Source: Prosthecobacter sp. (GTDB taxonomy: Bacteria; Verrucomicrobiota; Verrucomicrobiia; Verrucomicrobiales; Verrucomicrobiaceae). Taken from it: a DNA stretch of 44,170 nucleotides. Made by a program: the position numbers and the translations under genes. The notes under the pieces are model-generated. The model did not search any database and was not told the DNA's origin. It was given only the letters and a program-made list of their open reading frames with translations. Positions 24,981 to 34,007 of this stretch are shown piece after piece. Location of the stretch: contig NZ_JAGRPF010000034.1 in the NCBI RefSeq assembly GCF_020439865.1, forward strand, positions 1-44,170, given 5' to 3'. The stretch's first letter is position 1. Every line of letters starts with the position of its first letter.

Positions 24981-26825
24981 TCACTTGACCTCCAGAACGC
25001 GCTCAAAACACCGGCGTTCCTCAGGCAGCATGGTTGCGCGAGGATTGATGGCCTTGATCACGCCGACAGCTTCGTTGTGGAACCCCCCGCTGTTGGCGAT
25101 GGCGGCAAACACCGCGCGCTGTCCCTCCGTCAGCAGGTTCAAATCCATGTATTGAAGGAAGGAGACCGCCTGCTGGATGTCTTGCAGGCGCCAGAATGCG
25201 AGCGAGACGGCGAGTTTGCGCTGGTTGTCCTTGGGCTGCAGTTTCAGCAGGTTGTGTGCATTGCGCAGAGACAGCTCGATGTTTTTCCCGACCAGAAGGC
25301 TGACGTAAAGATGGCTTTCGATGAACGTGGTGTCGTCGGGCCAGCGCTGCACGGCGCTCTGGGTGGCCTGCAGCAGAGATTCGGTGTTCTGATTGGCCGT
25401 GCAGGCTTTGATGAGCCCGGTGAAGGCTTCACGTTCGATGCGTGGGGAGGCCGAGGCGCGCTGAGCCGCCTTGATCGTGAGGCGATAGGCGTCTTCGGCG
25501 ATGTCGAAATGGCCGCGATCTTCACCATACTGGGCGATTCGCAGCAGGGCAGGGTAGCGTCCGTTGATCTGCGCCGCATCCTTGGCGGCAATCAGTTTGG
25601 CACGAAGCTCTTCGGCGGGTTTTTTCAGGACGTAGGCCAGGTGCGCACGAAACATTGTCAGGGTCGCCGGATCCAGCACCTCCGCCACCTTGGGATCGTT
25701 CACGAGCCGTTCCAAGTCGTTGAAGCGTTGCAGCATCGTCAGTGCGTTGAGATAGTTTTCCAGCAGCCCCTGATGGGTCTTGGCGTCTTGCTCCGGCAGA
25801 ATGGTGAGGACCTTGCTGAATTCCCCCTCTTCAACGAGCCAGCGCACAAACGGCAGCAGCTGATCACGCTTTTTGTCTCGGTACTTCATCATGCCATCCA
25901 TGACGATTTCCTTCTTGCGTTCCGGGAACTGCTGAACCTCACGCTTCAAGGCGAGAACATAATGACGGTCGTCCGCCTTGGGGTGTGCCTTAAGGCGTTG
26001 GATCAGCTTGGCCGTGTCGGCGGGAGTGAGCGAAGGCAGGCTGCTGATGTACTCCAACGTCTGCAGGCCGAGCGTTTCGTTCTGGGAGGCCAGGCTCCAC
26101 AGCGTGTCCATGCCCTCGCCGGCTTCGGTGGGATTTCCGGAGGCTACCTGCACCTTGGCGAGACGCAGTGCGCTCTCCTTGTCTTCAGGATGGGTCGTGG
26201 TGTAGCTGCGCAGGACGTTGAGCAGTGGCTTGTGCTGCTCGCGCTGGCCCCAGACGTCCTCTGCAAGTTTCATGAGCGCCTCGCTGGGCTGCTTCACACG
26301 CATCAGCTTTTCCAGCGCGACGGAGGCCTCCTTGGGCTTGCCCAGGTTCATCAGGCAGCGCACATGAAGCTGTTCGTCGGCCGGAGTGAGGGCTTCGTGT
26401 TCCTTGAGCTTGTCGTAAAAGTACAGCGCTGTGTCGCGCTTCATAAGCGTGAAGTACTCGAAGTTCAGGCGGATGGCATCGATGCTTTCAGGTGCTTTGG
26501 AGTACGCCTCCTGTGCTTTCATCACCGCATTGACGACCTGGCCGTTCTCCGCCATGCGCCGCGCCTCCTTCACCATGCTCTCCGCCCGCATGTTCTTGTA
26601 AGAGTTCTTCAACGGACGGGCATAAATGACGCCCAGGATCAGCAGCGAAGTGCAGATGCTCACGATCACCGTGGCCGCAACCCAGCGCGACAGTGTCGAC
26701 TGACGGTCGCGGTGCGCCACCGTGGGCGGCACCAGCCATTCCCACGTGGCGATGAACGGACGCCAGAGAATGAACGGCTTTTTGGTCAGATCCTTGGTGG
26801 GATCGATGTTTTGGTTCCAAAGCAT
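24981..26825 (-). CDS. Membrane-anchored helical-repeat (TPR-like) protein, function unknown
   Basis: A protein of about 614 residues. It has a cytoplasmic N-terminus of about 48 residues containing LTKKPFILWRPFIATWEWLVPP, one transmembrane helix (about 49-69, VAATVIVSICTSLLILGVIYA) and a long C-terminal region of degenerate helical repeats resembling TPRs. Examples are AYSKAPESIDAIRLNFEYFTLM, HVRCLMNLGKPKEASVALEKLM and ESALRLAKVQVASGNPTEAGEG. No catalytic motif is visible, so a scaffold or assembly role is likely. I prefer the ATG at 26825, preceded by a pyrimidine-rich leader; a TTG at 26918 would add 31 residues. It is divergent from the Gld-like ABC cassette across about 240 bases, which may link the two functionally (inference). 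Confidence 0.8.
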   Translation of the reverse strand: MLWNQNIDPTKDLTKKPFILWRPFIATWEWLVPPTVAHRDRQSTLSRWVAATVIVSICTSLLILGVIYARPLKNSYKNMRAESMVKEARRMAENGQVVNAVMKAQEAYSKAPESIDAIRLNFEYFTLMKRDTALYFYDKLKEHEALTPADEQLHVRCLMNLGKPKEASVALEKLMRVKQPSEALMKLAEDVWGQREQHKPLLNVLRSYTTTHPEDKESALRLAKVQVASGNPTEAGEGMDTLWSLASQNETLGLQTLEYISSLPSLTPADTAKLIQRLKAHPKADDRHYVLALKREVQQFPERKKEIVMDGMMKYRDKKRDQLLPFVRWLVEEGEFSKVLTILPEQDAKTHQGLLENYLNALTMLQRFNDLERLVNDPKVAEVLDPATLTMFRAHLAYVLKKPAEELRAKLIAAKDAAQINGRYPALLRIAQYGEDRGHFDIAEDAYRLTIKAAQRASASPRIEREAFTGLIKACTANQNTESLLQATQSAVQRWPDDTTFIESHLYVSLLVGKNIELSLRNAHNLLKLQPKDNQRKLAVSLAFWRLQDIQQAVSFLQYMDLNLLTEGQRAVFAAIANSGGFHNEAVGVIKAINPRATMLPEERRCFERVLEVK

Positions 26826-27068
26826 GAAGGTCGGCGGAGGGGCGCTGAATGTAGGTGTGCGAAATGCCGCGTCACGTTGAATTTTTTCTGCAACCTGATT
26901 GTCAGCCTCCACGTTCAACCGAGCTCGCGCTCTCCCTGCGAAAATTCAGTTGAAAAGCCCTGCGTACCCCCTAAAGCAGCGCTCCGCGATTGAACGTCCG
27001 GAGGGGGCGAACAACCAAACCGCCTCCCCGTGGCGTTTTACCCCCAACCAACCGATCCCAACGACGTT

Positions 27069-27809
27069 ATGATCCAAGTTAAGAACCTCATCAAAGTGTT
27101 CGGCACCAAGGTGGCTGTCGATGATGTCTCCTTCTCCGTGGAAAAAGGTGAAGTGCTCGGCTTCCTCGGGCCGAACGGCGCAGGCAAGTCCACGACGATG
27201 CGCATGGTCACCGGTTACTTTCGGCCCACCAGCGGCAGCGTGAAACTTTGCGGCATTGACATGCTGGAGGAGCCCGAGCAGGCGAAGCAGCGGCTGGGCT
27301 ATCTGCCGGAGAATGCACCGCTCTATTCGGACATGACCGTGGCCAGCTTCCTCGCATTCTGTGCGGAGATGCGCGGCCTGCATGGGGCAGACCGTTCGAA
27401 GGCGATCGACCGTGTGCTGGATCTGTGCTTCCTCGACAATGTGCGCAACCAGAGCGTGGACACGCTTTCCAAAGGCTACCGCCATCGCACCTGTTTCGCG
27501 CAGAGCATCATTCACGATCCCGATGTGCTCATCCTCGACGAGCCCACCGATGGTCTCGACCCCAATCAGAAGCACGAGGTGCGCAGCATGATCAAGCGCA
27601 TGGGCAAGGACAAGGCGATCATCTTCTCCACGCACATTCTCGAAGAGGTCGAGGCCGCCTGTTCCCGTGCCATCATCATCGACCGCGGCAAGGTGGTGGC
27701 CGACGGCACTCCCGAAAGCCTCAAGAAACTCGTCCCCGGCGCGAACTCGCTCGACGAAGTCTTCCGCAGCATCACGCGTCCCGACACCGAGCATAAAAAG
27801 GCCGCCTGA
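27069..27809 (+). CDS. ABC transporter ATP-binding protein (GldA-like)
   Basis: ATPase subunit of a Gld-like ABC system, 246 aa. Walker A is GPNGAGKST (residues 34-42), the signature is LSKGYRHRT, Walker B is VLILDEPTDGLDP, and the switch histidine lies in FSTHILEEVEAAC. All catalytic elements are intact. The sequence is closest in pattern to GldA/NatA-type exporters' ATPases. I chose the ATG at 27069; a GTG at 27030 would add 13 residues. The permease gene follows after 35 bases. The cassette order ATPase-permease-GldG-like-DUF4340 recurs in Verrucomicrobia and Planctomycetes, where its substrate is not established. Confidence 0.93.
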   Translation: MIQVKNLIKVFGTKVAVDDVSFSVEKGEVLGFLGPNGAGKSTTMRMVTGYFRPTSGSVKLCGIDMLEEPEQAKQRLGYLPENAPLYSDMTVASFLAFCAEMRGLHGADRSKAIDRVLDLCFLDNVRNQSVDTLSKGYRHRTCFAQSIIHDPDVLILDEPTDGLDPNQKHEVRSMIKRMGKDKAIIFSTHILEEVEAACSRAIIIDRGKVVADGTPESLKKLVPGANSLDEVFRSITRPDTEHKKAA

Positions 27810-27844
27810 TTTCAATTCACTGTTCCAACCCCATTTCACGTAAC

Positions 27845-28603
27845 ATGAACAACCGAAACATCCAGAACACCATTGCCGTCTTCAAACGGGAATTCCTGGC
27901 CTACTTCAACTCGCCGGTTCTCTACGTCATCGTCGTCATCTTCCTCCTGGCTTCGATGGGCTTCACCTTCTTCTTCTCGCGCATTCTCGACAGCGAGGAC
28001 GTTTCGCTGACAGAGCGCTTCTTCGTCTGGCATCCGTGGATTTTCACGGTGCTGGCGCCCGCCGTCGGCATGCGCTTGTGGTCGGAAGAGCATCGTCTCG
28101 GCACCATCGAGCTTCTGCTCACGATGCCGGTGTCTCCCTGGCAGGCGATTCTTGGCAAGTTCTTTGCCGCCGCCTGTGTCTGGCTCATCGGTCTGTTTCT
28201 GACCTTCCCGATCGTCTGGACCGTCTGCTATCTCGGAGATCCTGACATGGGCCCGATCATCAGCGGCTACACCGCCAGCTACCTGTATGCCATGGCCTGC
28301 CTCTCCGTCACCTGTGCGGTGAGCGCCATCACTCGCAGCCAGGTGGTTTGCTTCATCGTCAGCGTCGCCTTCTGCATGGTCATCGCCCTGATCGGTGATC
28401 CTGGCGTGACTCACACCATCGTCGCCACGGTACCGTCCTGGGCCGAGGGCATCGTTCGCTTCATCAGCTACTTCAGCTTCATGGATCACTTCTTTGAAAT
28501 GACCAAGGGCATCTTCGTCTTCCGTGACGTGCTCTACTTCCTTTCCGTCGTCGTCGTGACCCTCTTCATCACCAACCTGGCCCTGCGTGCGAAACGCGCC
28601 TGA
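27845..28603 (+). CDS. ABC transporter permease (GldF-like)
   Basis: A 252-residue ABC-2 type permease with about six transmembrane helices. The opening IAVFKREFLAYFNSPVLYVIVVIFLLASMGFTFFF is typical of GldF/ABC-2 permeases. The cytoplasmic coupling-like segment RLWSEEHRLGTIELLLTMPVSPWQAILGKF is the family hallmark, and VCFIVSVAFCMVIALIG is one of the later helices. It pairs with the ATPase 35 bases upstream and the GldG-like protein 38 bases downstream. Confidence 0.93.
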   Translation: MNNRNIQNTIAVFKREFLAYFNSPVLYVIVVIFLLASMGFTFFFSRILDSEDVSLTERFFVWHPWIFTVLAPAVGMRLWSEEHRLGTIELLLTMPVSPWQAILGKFFAAACVWLIGLFLTFPIVWTVCYLGDPDMGPIISGYTASYLYAMACLSVTCAVSAITRSQVVCFIVSVAFCMVIALIGDPGVTHTIVATVPSWAEGIVRFISYFSFMDHFFEMTKGIFVFRDVLYFLSVVVVTLFITNLALRAKRA

Positions 28604-28641
28604 TTCTGGCATCAAACCAATCTTCAACCTGCTTTGACACC

Positions 28642-30711
28642 ATGAGCGTGAATCTGAACAGCAAGCAATCCACCACCGGCATCACCGCCATCCTGGTCAT
28701 CGCCATCGTCGTCGTCCTTAACTTTCTTGTGGGCGGCCTCGGCTTTGGCAATTTCCGCGTCGATCTTACCCAAGACCGGATCTACACCCTTTCCCAAGGA
28801 ACAAAAAACATCCTCAGCCGCCTCAACGAGGACGAGCCAGTCACCATCCGTTATTACTACACCACGGACGACCGCGTGATGCCCAACGTGCTCAAGCCGC
28901 ATGTGCGTGCGGTGGAAGACCTGCTGCTGGAAATGGTCAAGGCCTCCGGCGACAAGATCATCCTCGAAACCATTCACCCCAATCCCAACACCGACGAAGA
29001 GGACAACGCCCGTGCGGACGAAATTCAGGACATGGGGCCCGTGAATCAGGAGGGGGACAAAATCTACTTCGGTCTCGCGGTGCAGTGCCTCGACCAGAAG
29101 GAGGTCATTCCTTTCCTCAATCCGCCGGGGCCGAATGAAGGCTCCGCCGTCGAGTATGACATCGCCCGCGCCATCTCGAAGGTCATCAAACCGACCAAGA
29201 ATGTCGTTGGTGTCATGAGCGCCATGCCGGTCATGGGATCACCCATGTATCCCTTCCAGAAGCAGCAGGGAGATGGTCCGTGGGTGCTCATCCAGCAGCT
29301 CCGTTCCGATTACGAGGTTGTCGAGGTGCCCATCGGCGCGGACAAGATCGATCCGAACATCAAGGTGCTCGTCGTGCTCCATCCCGCTGACATTTCGGAG
29401 ACCGCCGAATATGCCATCGACCAGTTCCTGCTTGGCGGCGGCAAGGTCATCGCTTTTGTTGACCCGAACAGCGTGGTCGCCCAGGCCTTCAGCGGACGGC
29501 CCAATCCGATGACCGGCCAGCAGAGCATGATCAACACCACCTCCGATTTGAAGAACCTGTTCAAAGCCTGGGGAGTCGGCTTCAAGAGCGACCTCGTCGT
29601 CGCCGACATGAACTACCGCGGCATGCTGCAGGGCCGCAACAACCCAACGGCGCTCCAGCTTCCCGCGGAGGCCATCAATCGTGAAGACCGCATCACCTCC
29701 GGTCTTAACTCCCTCGTCATGGTGACGGCGGGTGCTTTCAGCATCGACAAACGCGACGGCATAGATGCCGACATGCTCGTCAACAGTTCGGAAGAATCTG
29801 AGATGATCGAAGTCTCGGAAGCGGAGAAAGCGCGTTCGCCTCAGGGCCTGACCTCATTCCATCCCAGCGGCCGCAAGCAGATCCTCGGAGTTCGTCTGAC
29901 AGGTAAATTCAAAACGGCCTTCCCCGCAGGCAAGCCTGCCGCAGCGCCGGGACGACCCGACACCGGTGGCGCCCAGGATGAAGAAAAGCCCAAACCTGCC
30001 ACCGCCACCACACCGCCTGTGTCTGTCACCACACCGCCGGTGGCTCTACCGGCAGCTCCTGCCACCGCTCCTGCTGCGCCAGCACCTGCAGCCGCTCCGG
30101 CCGAACAGAAGAAAGAGGAGCCGAAAAAAGATGACGGTTCCCTCAAAGAATCCGCCAATAGCGAAGGCGTGGTCATTCTCGTTTCCGATGTGGACATGCT
30201 CTATGACGCCTTCTGCGTGCAGCAGGATCCCATGACCGGCATGCTCGTCTCCCGCACCGGCAATCTGCCGATGTTCCTCAACGCCGTCGAAGTTCTCTCC
30301 GGTGGCGGCGATCTTCTTCAGGTGCGCAACCGCAAGTCCGCCGTGCGCCCCTTCAGCACCCTCAAGGAAATGCGTGAGAAGGTGGAAAGCCGCTACCGTC
30401 CGCAGCTCATGGCGCTGCAGGCCGAGCGTCAGCAGATTGCGGAGAAAATGGGCGCTCTGCGTCTGAAGCGGGACTCCAAGGGCAAGGGCTTCATCGTCGA
30501 TCCGCAGCAGCAGAAGGATCTTGAGGCTCTCATGCAGAACGACGTCGATCTCTCCCGCAAGGAGCGCGACATCAAGAAGGAGCAGAACAAGGAGATCGAA
30601 GCCACCAAGACCCGGCTCAAATGGCTGAACTTCCTCGCCGTGCCGCTGCTCGTCAGTTGTGTCGGGCTGCTGCTCGCCATCCGTCGTCGTGCCGCCACCG
30701 CCGCTGTTTGA
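28642..30711 (+). CDS. GldG-like ABC auxiliary protein (IFT52/GldG domain)
   Basis: A 689-residue membrane protein of the GldG / ABC-type auxiliary family. The N-terminal helix (about residues 14-36) is followed by the hallmark DLTQDRIYTLSQGTKNIL. A large periplasmic region has repeated Rossmann-like blocks (NVVGVMSAMPVMGSP, IKVLVVLHPADISE, IDQFLLGGGKVIAFVDP). An insertion rich in Pro and Ala occupies about residues 436-490. A charged coiled-coil-prone region precedes a C-terminal helix (about 662-684, LNFLAVPLLVSCVGLLLAI). GldG was named from Bacteroidetes gliding motility, but this family is widespread outside gliders. Its role here is unknown. Confidence 0.88.
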   Translation: MSVNLNSKQSTTGITAILVIAIVVVLNFLVGGLGFGNFRVDLTQDRIYTLSQGTKNILSRLNEDEPVTIRYYYTTDDRVMPNVLKPHVRAVEDLLLEMVKASGDKIILETIHPNPNTDEEDNARADEIQDMGPVNQEGDKIYFGLAVQCLDQKEVIPFLNPPGPNEGSAVEYDIARAISKVIKPTKNVVGVMSAMPVMGSPMYPFQKQQGDGPWVLIQQLRSDYEVVEVPIGADKIDPNIKVLVVLHPADISETAEYAIDQFLLGGGKVIAFVDPNSVVAQAFSGRPNPMTGQQSMINTTSDLKNLFKAWGVGFKSDLVVADMNYRGMLQGRNNPTALQLPAEAINREDRITSGLNSLVMVTAGAFSIDKRDGIDADMLVNSSEESEMIEVSEAEKARSPQGLTSFHPSGRKQILGVRLTGKFKTAFPAGKPAAAPGRPDTGGAQDEEKPKPATATTPPVSVTTPPVALPAAPATAPAAPAPAAAPAEQKKEEPKKDDGSLKESANSEGVVILVSDVDMLYDAFCVQQDPMTGMLVSRTGNLPMFLNAVEVLSGGGDLLQVRNRKSAVRPFSTLKEMREKVESRYRPQLMALQAERQQIAEKMGALRLKRDSKGKGFIVDPQQQKDLEALMQNDVDLSRKERDIKKEQNKEIEATKTRLKWLNFLAVPLLVSCVGLLLAIRRRAATAAV

Positions 30712-30747
30712 TTTCCTTCATCCTCCTTCAACCCTGTTTTATCTCTC

Positions 30748-32139
30748 ATGAAAAAGATCATCATCCTGACCGCCGTGCTCGCCGCACTCGTCGGAGCCGC
30801 TCTTTATCAGCAAAAGGCCCGCAAATCTCGCCTCAGCACCGGCTCCCGCAAGGGCGTGGAAATGCGTGAAATGCTTGTCCCGGATCTCGACGTCAACAGC
30901 ATCCAGAAGATCCGCATCAAGGACGCCCAGAGCGAGGTCAATGTCGCCCTCAACGGCACCGCATGGACCGTCGCTGAGCGCGGTGGTTACGAGGCCAGCT
31001 TCGACCACATCAGCCGCGCGCTCCTGGCCCTCAAGGAGCAGAAGATCAGCCGCAAGCAGTTCGTCGGCAAGGAAGCCTGGGCCAAGGTCGGCGTTCAGCC
31101 TCCCGGTGAACCCACCGGTTACGGCATCGGCACTCTCGTCGAACTGCTCGACTCCAAGGGCAACATCAAGAAGTCCCTTGTCCTCGGTGGCAACGTTACC
31201 TCCTCAGGCAATCCCAACGCCTCTCCCTTCGGCGGCAACAGCGAGCGCCTCGTGCGCATGGTCAGCCCTGACGACGGCGAAACCATCTGGACCATCAACA
31301 ACACCTTCGCCGACCTCGAAAGCAAGCCGGAAGCTTGGCTCGACAAGGCCTTCTTCGACGTGCAGAAGGTTAAGTCCGTCGAAATCACCGCCGCCACTCC
31401 GGCGGACTCCTGGAAGGCCTCCCGCCCCGATGCGGAGACCACCGACTTCACCCTCGAAGGCGCCAAGCCCGGCGAGAAAATCGACGCCGGCAAGGTCTCC
31501 CTCGCCACGCTGCTCTCCAGCCCCACCTTCAATGACGTGCTCGCCAAGGACAAGGCCGCGGACGCTCTGAAGGGCGCCGTGAAGGCCAAAATCGTCACCT
31601 TTGAAGGCTTCACCTACAGCGTCCAGGCCGCGAAACAGGGCGGCAAGGACGGCACCGGAGACAAGTACTACCTCTCCGTTTCCGTCAGCGCCGACCTCCC
31701 GAAGGCGCGTCCGGCGGTGAAGGATGAAAAGGAGGAGGACAAGAAGAAAAACGACGCCGCCTTCGCCGAAGAAAAGAAGAAGCTTGAAGACAAGCTCGCC
31801 GCCGAGAAGAAGCTCGAAGGCTGGGTCTATGACGTCAGCGAATATACCGTCAGCAACCTCCTCAAGAAACGCAGCGAGATCCTCGCCGAACCGGACAAGA
31901 ATGCACCGCCCGCCGCACCCGAAGGAGCGGGCGCCACCGCGCCCGGCCTGCCTGATGTGAGCAAGATGCTGCAGGGTCTCAAGTCCACGCCGGCCGCCCC
32001 CGGATTGACCCAGCCCTCCTCACCGTTGCCCGAGACGCCCAAGCCGGAGATCAAACCTGCTCCCGCTCCCGGCTCCAATCCCGTCACTGGTGAGAAGCCT
32101 GCGTCACCCGCAAAGCCCGAAGGCGAAACGAAAAAGTAG
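30748..32139 (+). CDS. DUF4340 domain protein, last gene of the Gld-like cassette
   Basis: A 463-residue protein with an N-terminal hydrophobic segment (IIILTAVLAALVGAALY, residues 4-20) and a periplasmic DUF4340 region. The recognisable blocks are DLDVNSIQKIRIKDAQSEVNVALNGTAWTVAERGGYEAS, LLDSKGNIKKSLVLGG and WLDKAFFDVQKVKSVEI. A Lys/Glu-rich, coiled-coil-prone stretch follows around residues 325-355, then a Pro/Ala-rich tail of about 80 residues. DUF4340 genes commonly close GldFG-like cassettes. The function is not known; a periplasmic partner of the GldG-like protein is the simplest reading. No convincing terminator was seen in the 46-base convergent gap after it. Confidence 0.87.
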   Translation: MKKIIILTAVLAALVGAALYQQKARKSRLSTGSRKGVEMREMLVPDLDVNSIQKIRIKDAQSEVNVALNGTAWTVAERGGYEASFDHISRALLALKEQKISRKQFVGKEAWAKVGVQPPGEPTGYGIGTLVELLDSKGNIKKSLVLGGNVTSSGNPNASPFGGNSERLVRMVSPDDGETIWTINNTFADLESKPEAWLDKAFFDVQKVKSVEITAATPADSWKASRPDAETTDFTLEGAKPGEKIDAGKVSLATLLSSPTFNDVLAKDKAADALKGAVKAKIVTFEGFTYSVQAAKQGGKDGTGDKYYLSVSVSADLPKARPAVKDEKEEDKKKNDAAFAEEKKKLEDKLAAEKKLEGWVYDVSEYTVSNLLKKRSEILAEPDKNAPPAAPEGAGATAPGLPDVSKMLQGLKSTPAAPGLTQPSSPLPETPKPEIKPAPAPGSNPVTGEKPASPAKPEGETKK

Positions 32140-32185
32140 CATTGCAGGCACACTGTCTGAGCGACTTTAGCCAGGGGGCCTGGCA

Positions 32186-32722
32186 TCACTGCTCCTCCCA
32201 GCGGGCGAGCAGCCAGAGAACATCGGAGAGACGGTTGAGGAAGCGGACGATTTCGCTGTTGGGCATGCCGTCGCGTGTTCCTTCGAGATCGATGACACTT
32301 CGTTCCGCTCGACGACACGCGACGCGGGCGAGATCGGCGTAGGCGCCGCTCATGACACCGGCTTCGCCGGGCAGTGCCCATCCTTTGATGTTCAGTGCAC
32401 CGCCCGCTTCGAGCCTGGCCACCCATTCATCGAGCCAGGCTACATTCGTTGGGGAGATGCGCTCGGGATGAGTCTCCGCATAGCGAGCTTCGTCACCGGG
32501 CGGGGTGGCGAGTTCCCCCATGAGTCCGATGAGCCAGCGCTGGACCTGAGGCACGATCTCCTTTGTCTCCGCGCGTGCGGCTGCTATGCGCAGCGGTCCG
32601 AGTGCGGCGTTCAGTTCATCCACCGCTCCGAGTGAGTGGACGCGAGGATGGGATTTGGCGAGACGGCAGCCGAACAGCAGGTCGGTCTGACCTTGATCTC
32701 CTTTGCGGGTGGCGATGGACAT
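32186..32722 (-). CDS. Cob(I)alamin adenosyltransferase, PduO type
   Basis: Transfers the adenosyl group of ATP to cob(I)alamin, giving coenzyme B12. The 178-residue protein has the N-terminal ATP-binding motif TRKGDQGQTDLLFG, then HSLGAVDELNAALG. The conserved C-terminal helices are CRRAERSVIDL and VRFLNRLSDVLWLLARW, all expected for PduO-type enzymes. Its start codon is the only minus-strand ATG in the window without a preceding C. It is downstream of the small membrane protein and rhomboid genes in the same direction. Confidence 0.94.
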   Translation of the reverse strand: MSIATRKGDQGQTDLLFGCRLAKSHPRVHSLGAVDELNAALGPLRIAAARAETKEIVPQVQRWLIGLMGELATPPGDEARYAETHPERISPTNVAWLDEWVARLEAGGALNIKGWALPGEAGVMSGAYADLARVACRRAERSVIDLEGTRDGMPNSEIVRFLNRLSDVLWLLARWEEQ

Positions 32723-32743
32723 AACAGGAAAAGGAAAGGGGGA

Positions 32744-32914
32744 TTACTCGTCGGGAAAGGTGTTTGCGGACGGTTCGTTCTTCGGAGCAGCCAACGCGGG
32801 GGAGGGGACGGGAATGGTGGACGTCCCGCCTTTGCGGTAAGTCCGCACCACCCAGCCGAACAGCAGGGCAATCAAGAGAGTGGCAGCAAGACGGGCGGAG
32901 CGGGAGGGCAGCAT
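32744..32914 (-). CDS. Small hypothetical single-TM protein
   Basis: A 56-residue product with one hydrophobic helix (about residues 8-22, RLAATLLIALLFGWVV), a basic patch and a Pro/Ala-rich tail. I chose the ATG at 32914, preceded by C like most starts here. An in-frame GTG at 32968 would overlap the rhomboid gene. It sits in the 214-base interval between the rhomboid stop and the adenosyltransferase start on the same strand. It could be real or a chance frame in GC-rich DNA. Confidence 0.45.
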   Translation of the reverse strand: MLPSRSARLAATLLIALLFGWVVRTYRKGGTSTIPVPSPALAAPKNEPSANTFPDE

Positions 32915-32936
32915 GCGAAACGGAGGCGCTTCAAGC

Positions 32937-33911
32937 TCATTTGCCCTGCCGCTGGCGTTCGAGTTCACGGCTGGCGCGCTCCAGAGTGCGCCGTTCCTCG
33001 TCGGTGAGGCTGCCGATGCCGTGCTGGCCGATCTTGTCGAGAATCGGGTTCACCTCGTCTTCGATCAGCGACACGAGGGGATTCGCCGGAGGCGAGTCCT
33101 CGGCTTCGTTTTCAAGATCGAGCACGGGGCGCACTCGGGCGCGTGCCATGGCGGGGCGGCGTTCGGGCCTGACATCGGCGGGCTGCCACTGGCTGGCATA
33201 GGTCAGCGGACGGCCTCCGTAGCCGAGACTGCGCGCATAGAACCAGCCCAGCGCCGCACCACCGAGATGGGCGAAGTAGGCGATCTGCAGCCCCTCGGGC
33301 AGCACCTGAAACAAAACACCGGCCAGACCAAAGACGAGCTGAATGACGAAGAGCCCCTTCGCCAGCGTCCACAGCCGCAACTGCACGGGAATGACGAAGT
33401 AGATGAAGGCGGTGATTTTTTCATCGGGCAGCACCACGGCCAGGGCCATCAGCAGGCCAAAGGCTGACGCCGAGGCACCGATGAGAGGCGTGGTGATGTC
33501 TCCCTGCACGAAGCCGTTCACCGCCATCTCCGCTCCCGCACCGACGATGCCGGATAGGAGATAGATCAGGGTGAAATGAAGGCTGCCAAACACCTGCTGA
33601 ACGCCGCGACCCGCGAACCACAGCAGCATCATGTTCAGAAAGAAGTGCGCCACGCTGCCATGGACGAACATGTAGGTGAACAGGGTCCACACGTTGCCGC
33701 GCGCGAGTTCATGCACGCTCACACCGCCCAGTGGCATGAGCACTTCTCCCGACAGCGGATGCCGCAGCCAGCCGACTTCAAACACAAACTGCATGACGAA
33801 CACCGCGACATTGAGCCCCAGAATGATCTGGAATGCCGTCAGCCCCTGCACCGTTCTGGAAAAGGAACGGGAGGAGTCTTCGCGCATGTAGTCGCGGTCA
33901 TGCAGGGCCAT
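32937..33911 (-). CDS. Rhomboid family intramembrane serine protease
   Basis: A 324-residue polytopic membrane protease that cleaves substrates within the bilayer. The rhomboid core spans about residues 25-230. It includes the WR-loop-like FTYMFVHGSVAHFFLNMMLLWFAG, the catalytic serine S147 in IGASASAFG, and the catalytic histidine H215 in AHLGGAALGWFYA. Both catalytic residues are present, so activity is likely. The C-terminal tail of about 95 residues is polar and acidic, ending in a Glu/Arg-rich helix (LTDEERRTLERASRELERQ). It is divergent from the MgtE-like gene, with 96 bases between them. Confidence 0.93.
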   Translation of the reverse strand: MALHDRDYMREDSSRSFSRTVQGLTAFQIILGLNVAVFVMQFVFEVGWLRHPLSGEVLMPLGGVSVHELARGNVWTLFTYMFVHGSVAHFFLNMMLLWFAGRGVQQVFGSLHFTLIYLLSGIVGAGAEMAVNGFVQGDITTPLIGASASAFGLLMALAVVLPDEKITAFIYFVIPVQLRLWTLAKGLFVIQLVFGLAGVLFQVLPEGLQIAYFAHLGGAALGWFYARSLGYGGRPLTYASQWQPADVRPERRPAMARARVRPVLDLENEAEDSPPANPLVSLIEDEVNPILDKIGQHGIGSLTDEERRTLERASRELERQRQGK

Positions 33912-34007
33912 GGCGGGGAATGTGCGCGTGCCTGCGTCCTGTGCGAGGTTTTTTTCGCCCCGGCCGATGACAAGCGTCTCGGGGTCGTTTAGGCTCGTTC
34001 CTCACAC

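Noticed and set aside
24906..26993. A 695-codon open frame on + opposite the helical-repeat protein
   Set aside because: It is antisense to a gene with clear protein features and is His/Gln/Leu/Val-rich with no recognisable motif. Long open antisense frames are expected in GC-rich DNA.
32170..32184. GCCAGG-GGG-CCTGGC hairpin in the convergent gap after the DUF4340 gene as a terminator
   Set aside because: The stem is 6 bp with a 3-base loop and no T-run on either strand, so I do not call it a terminator.
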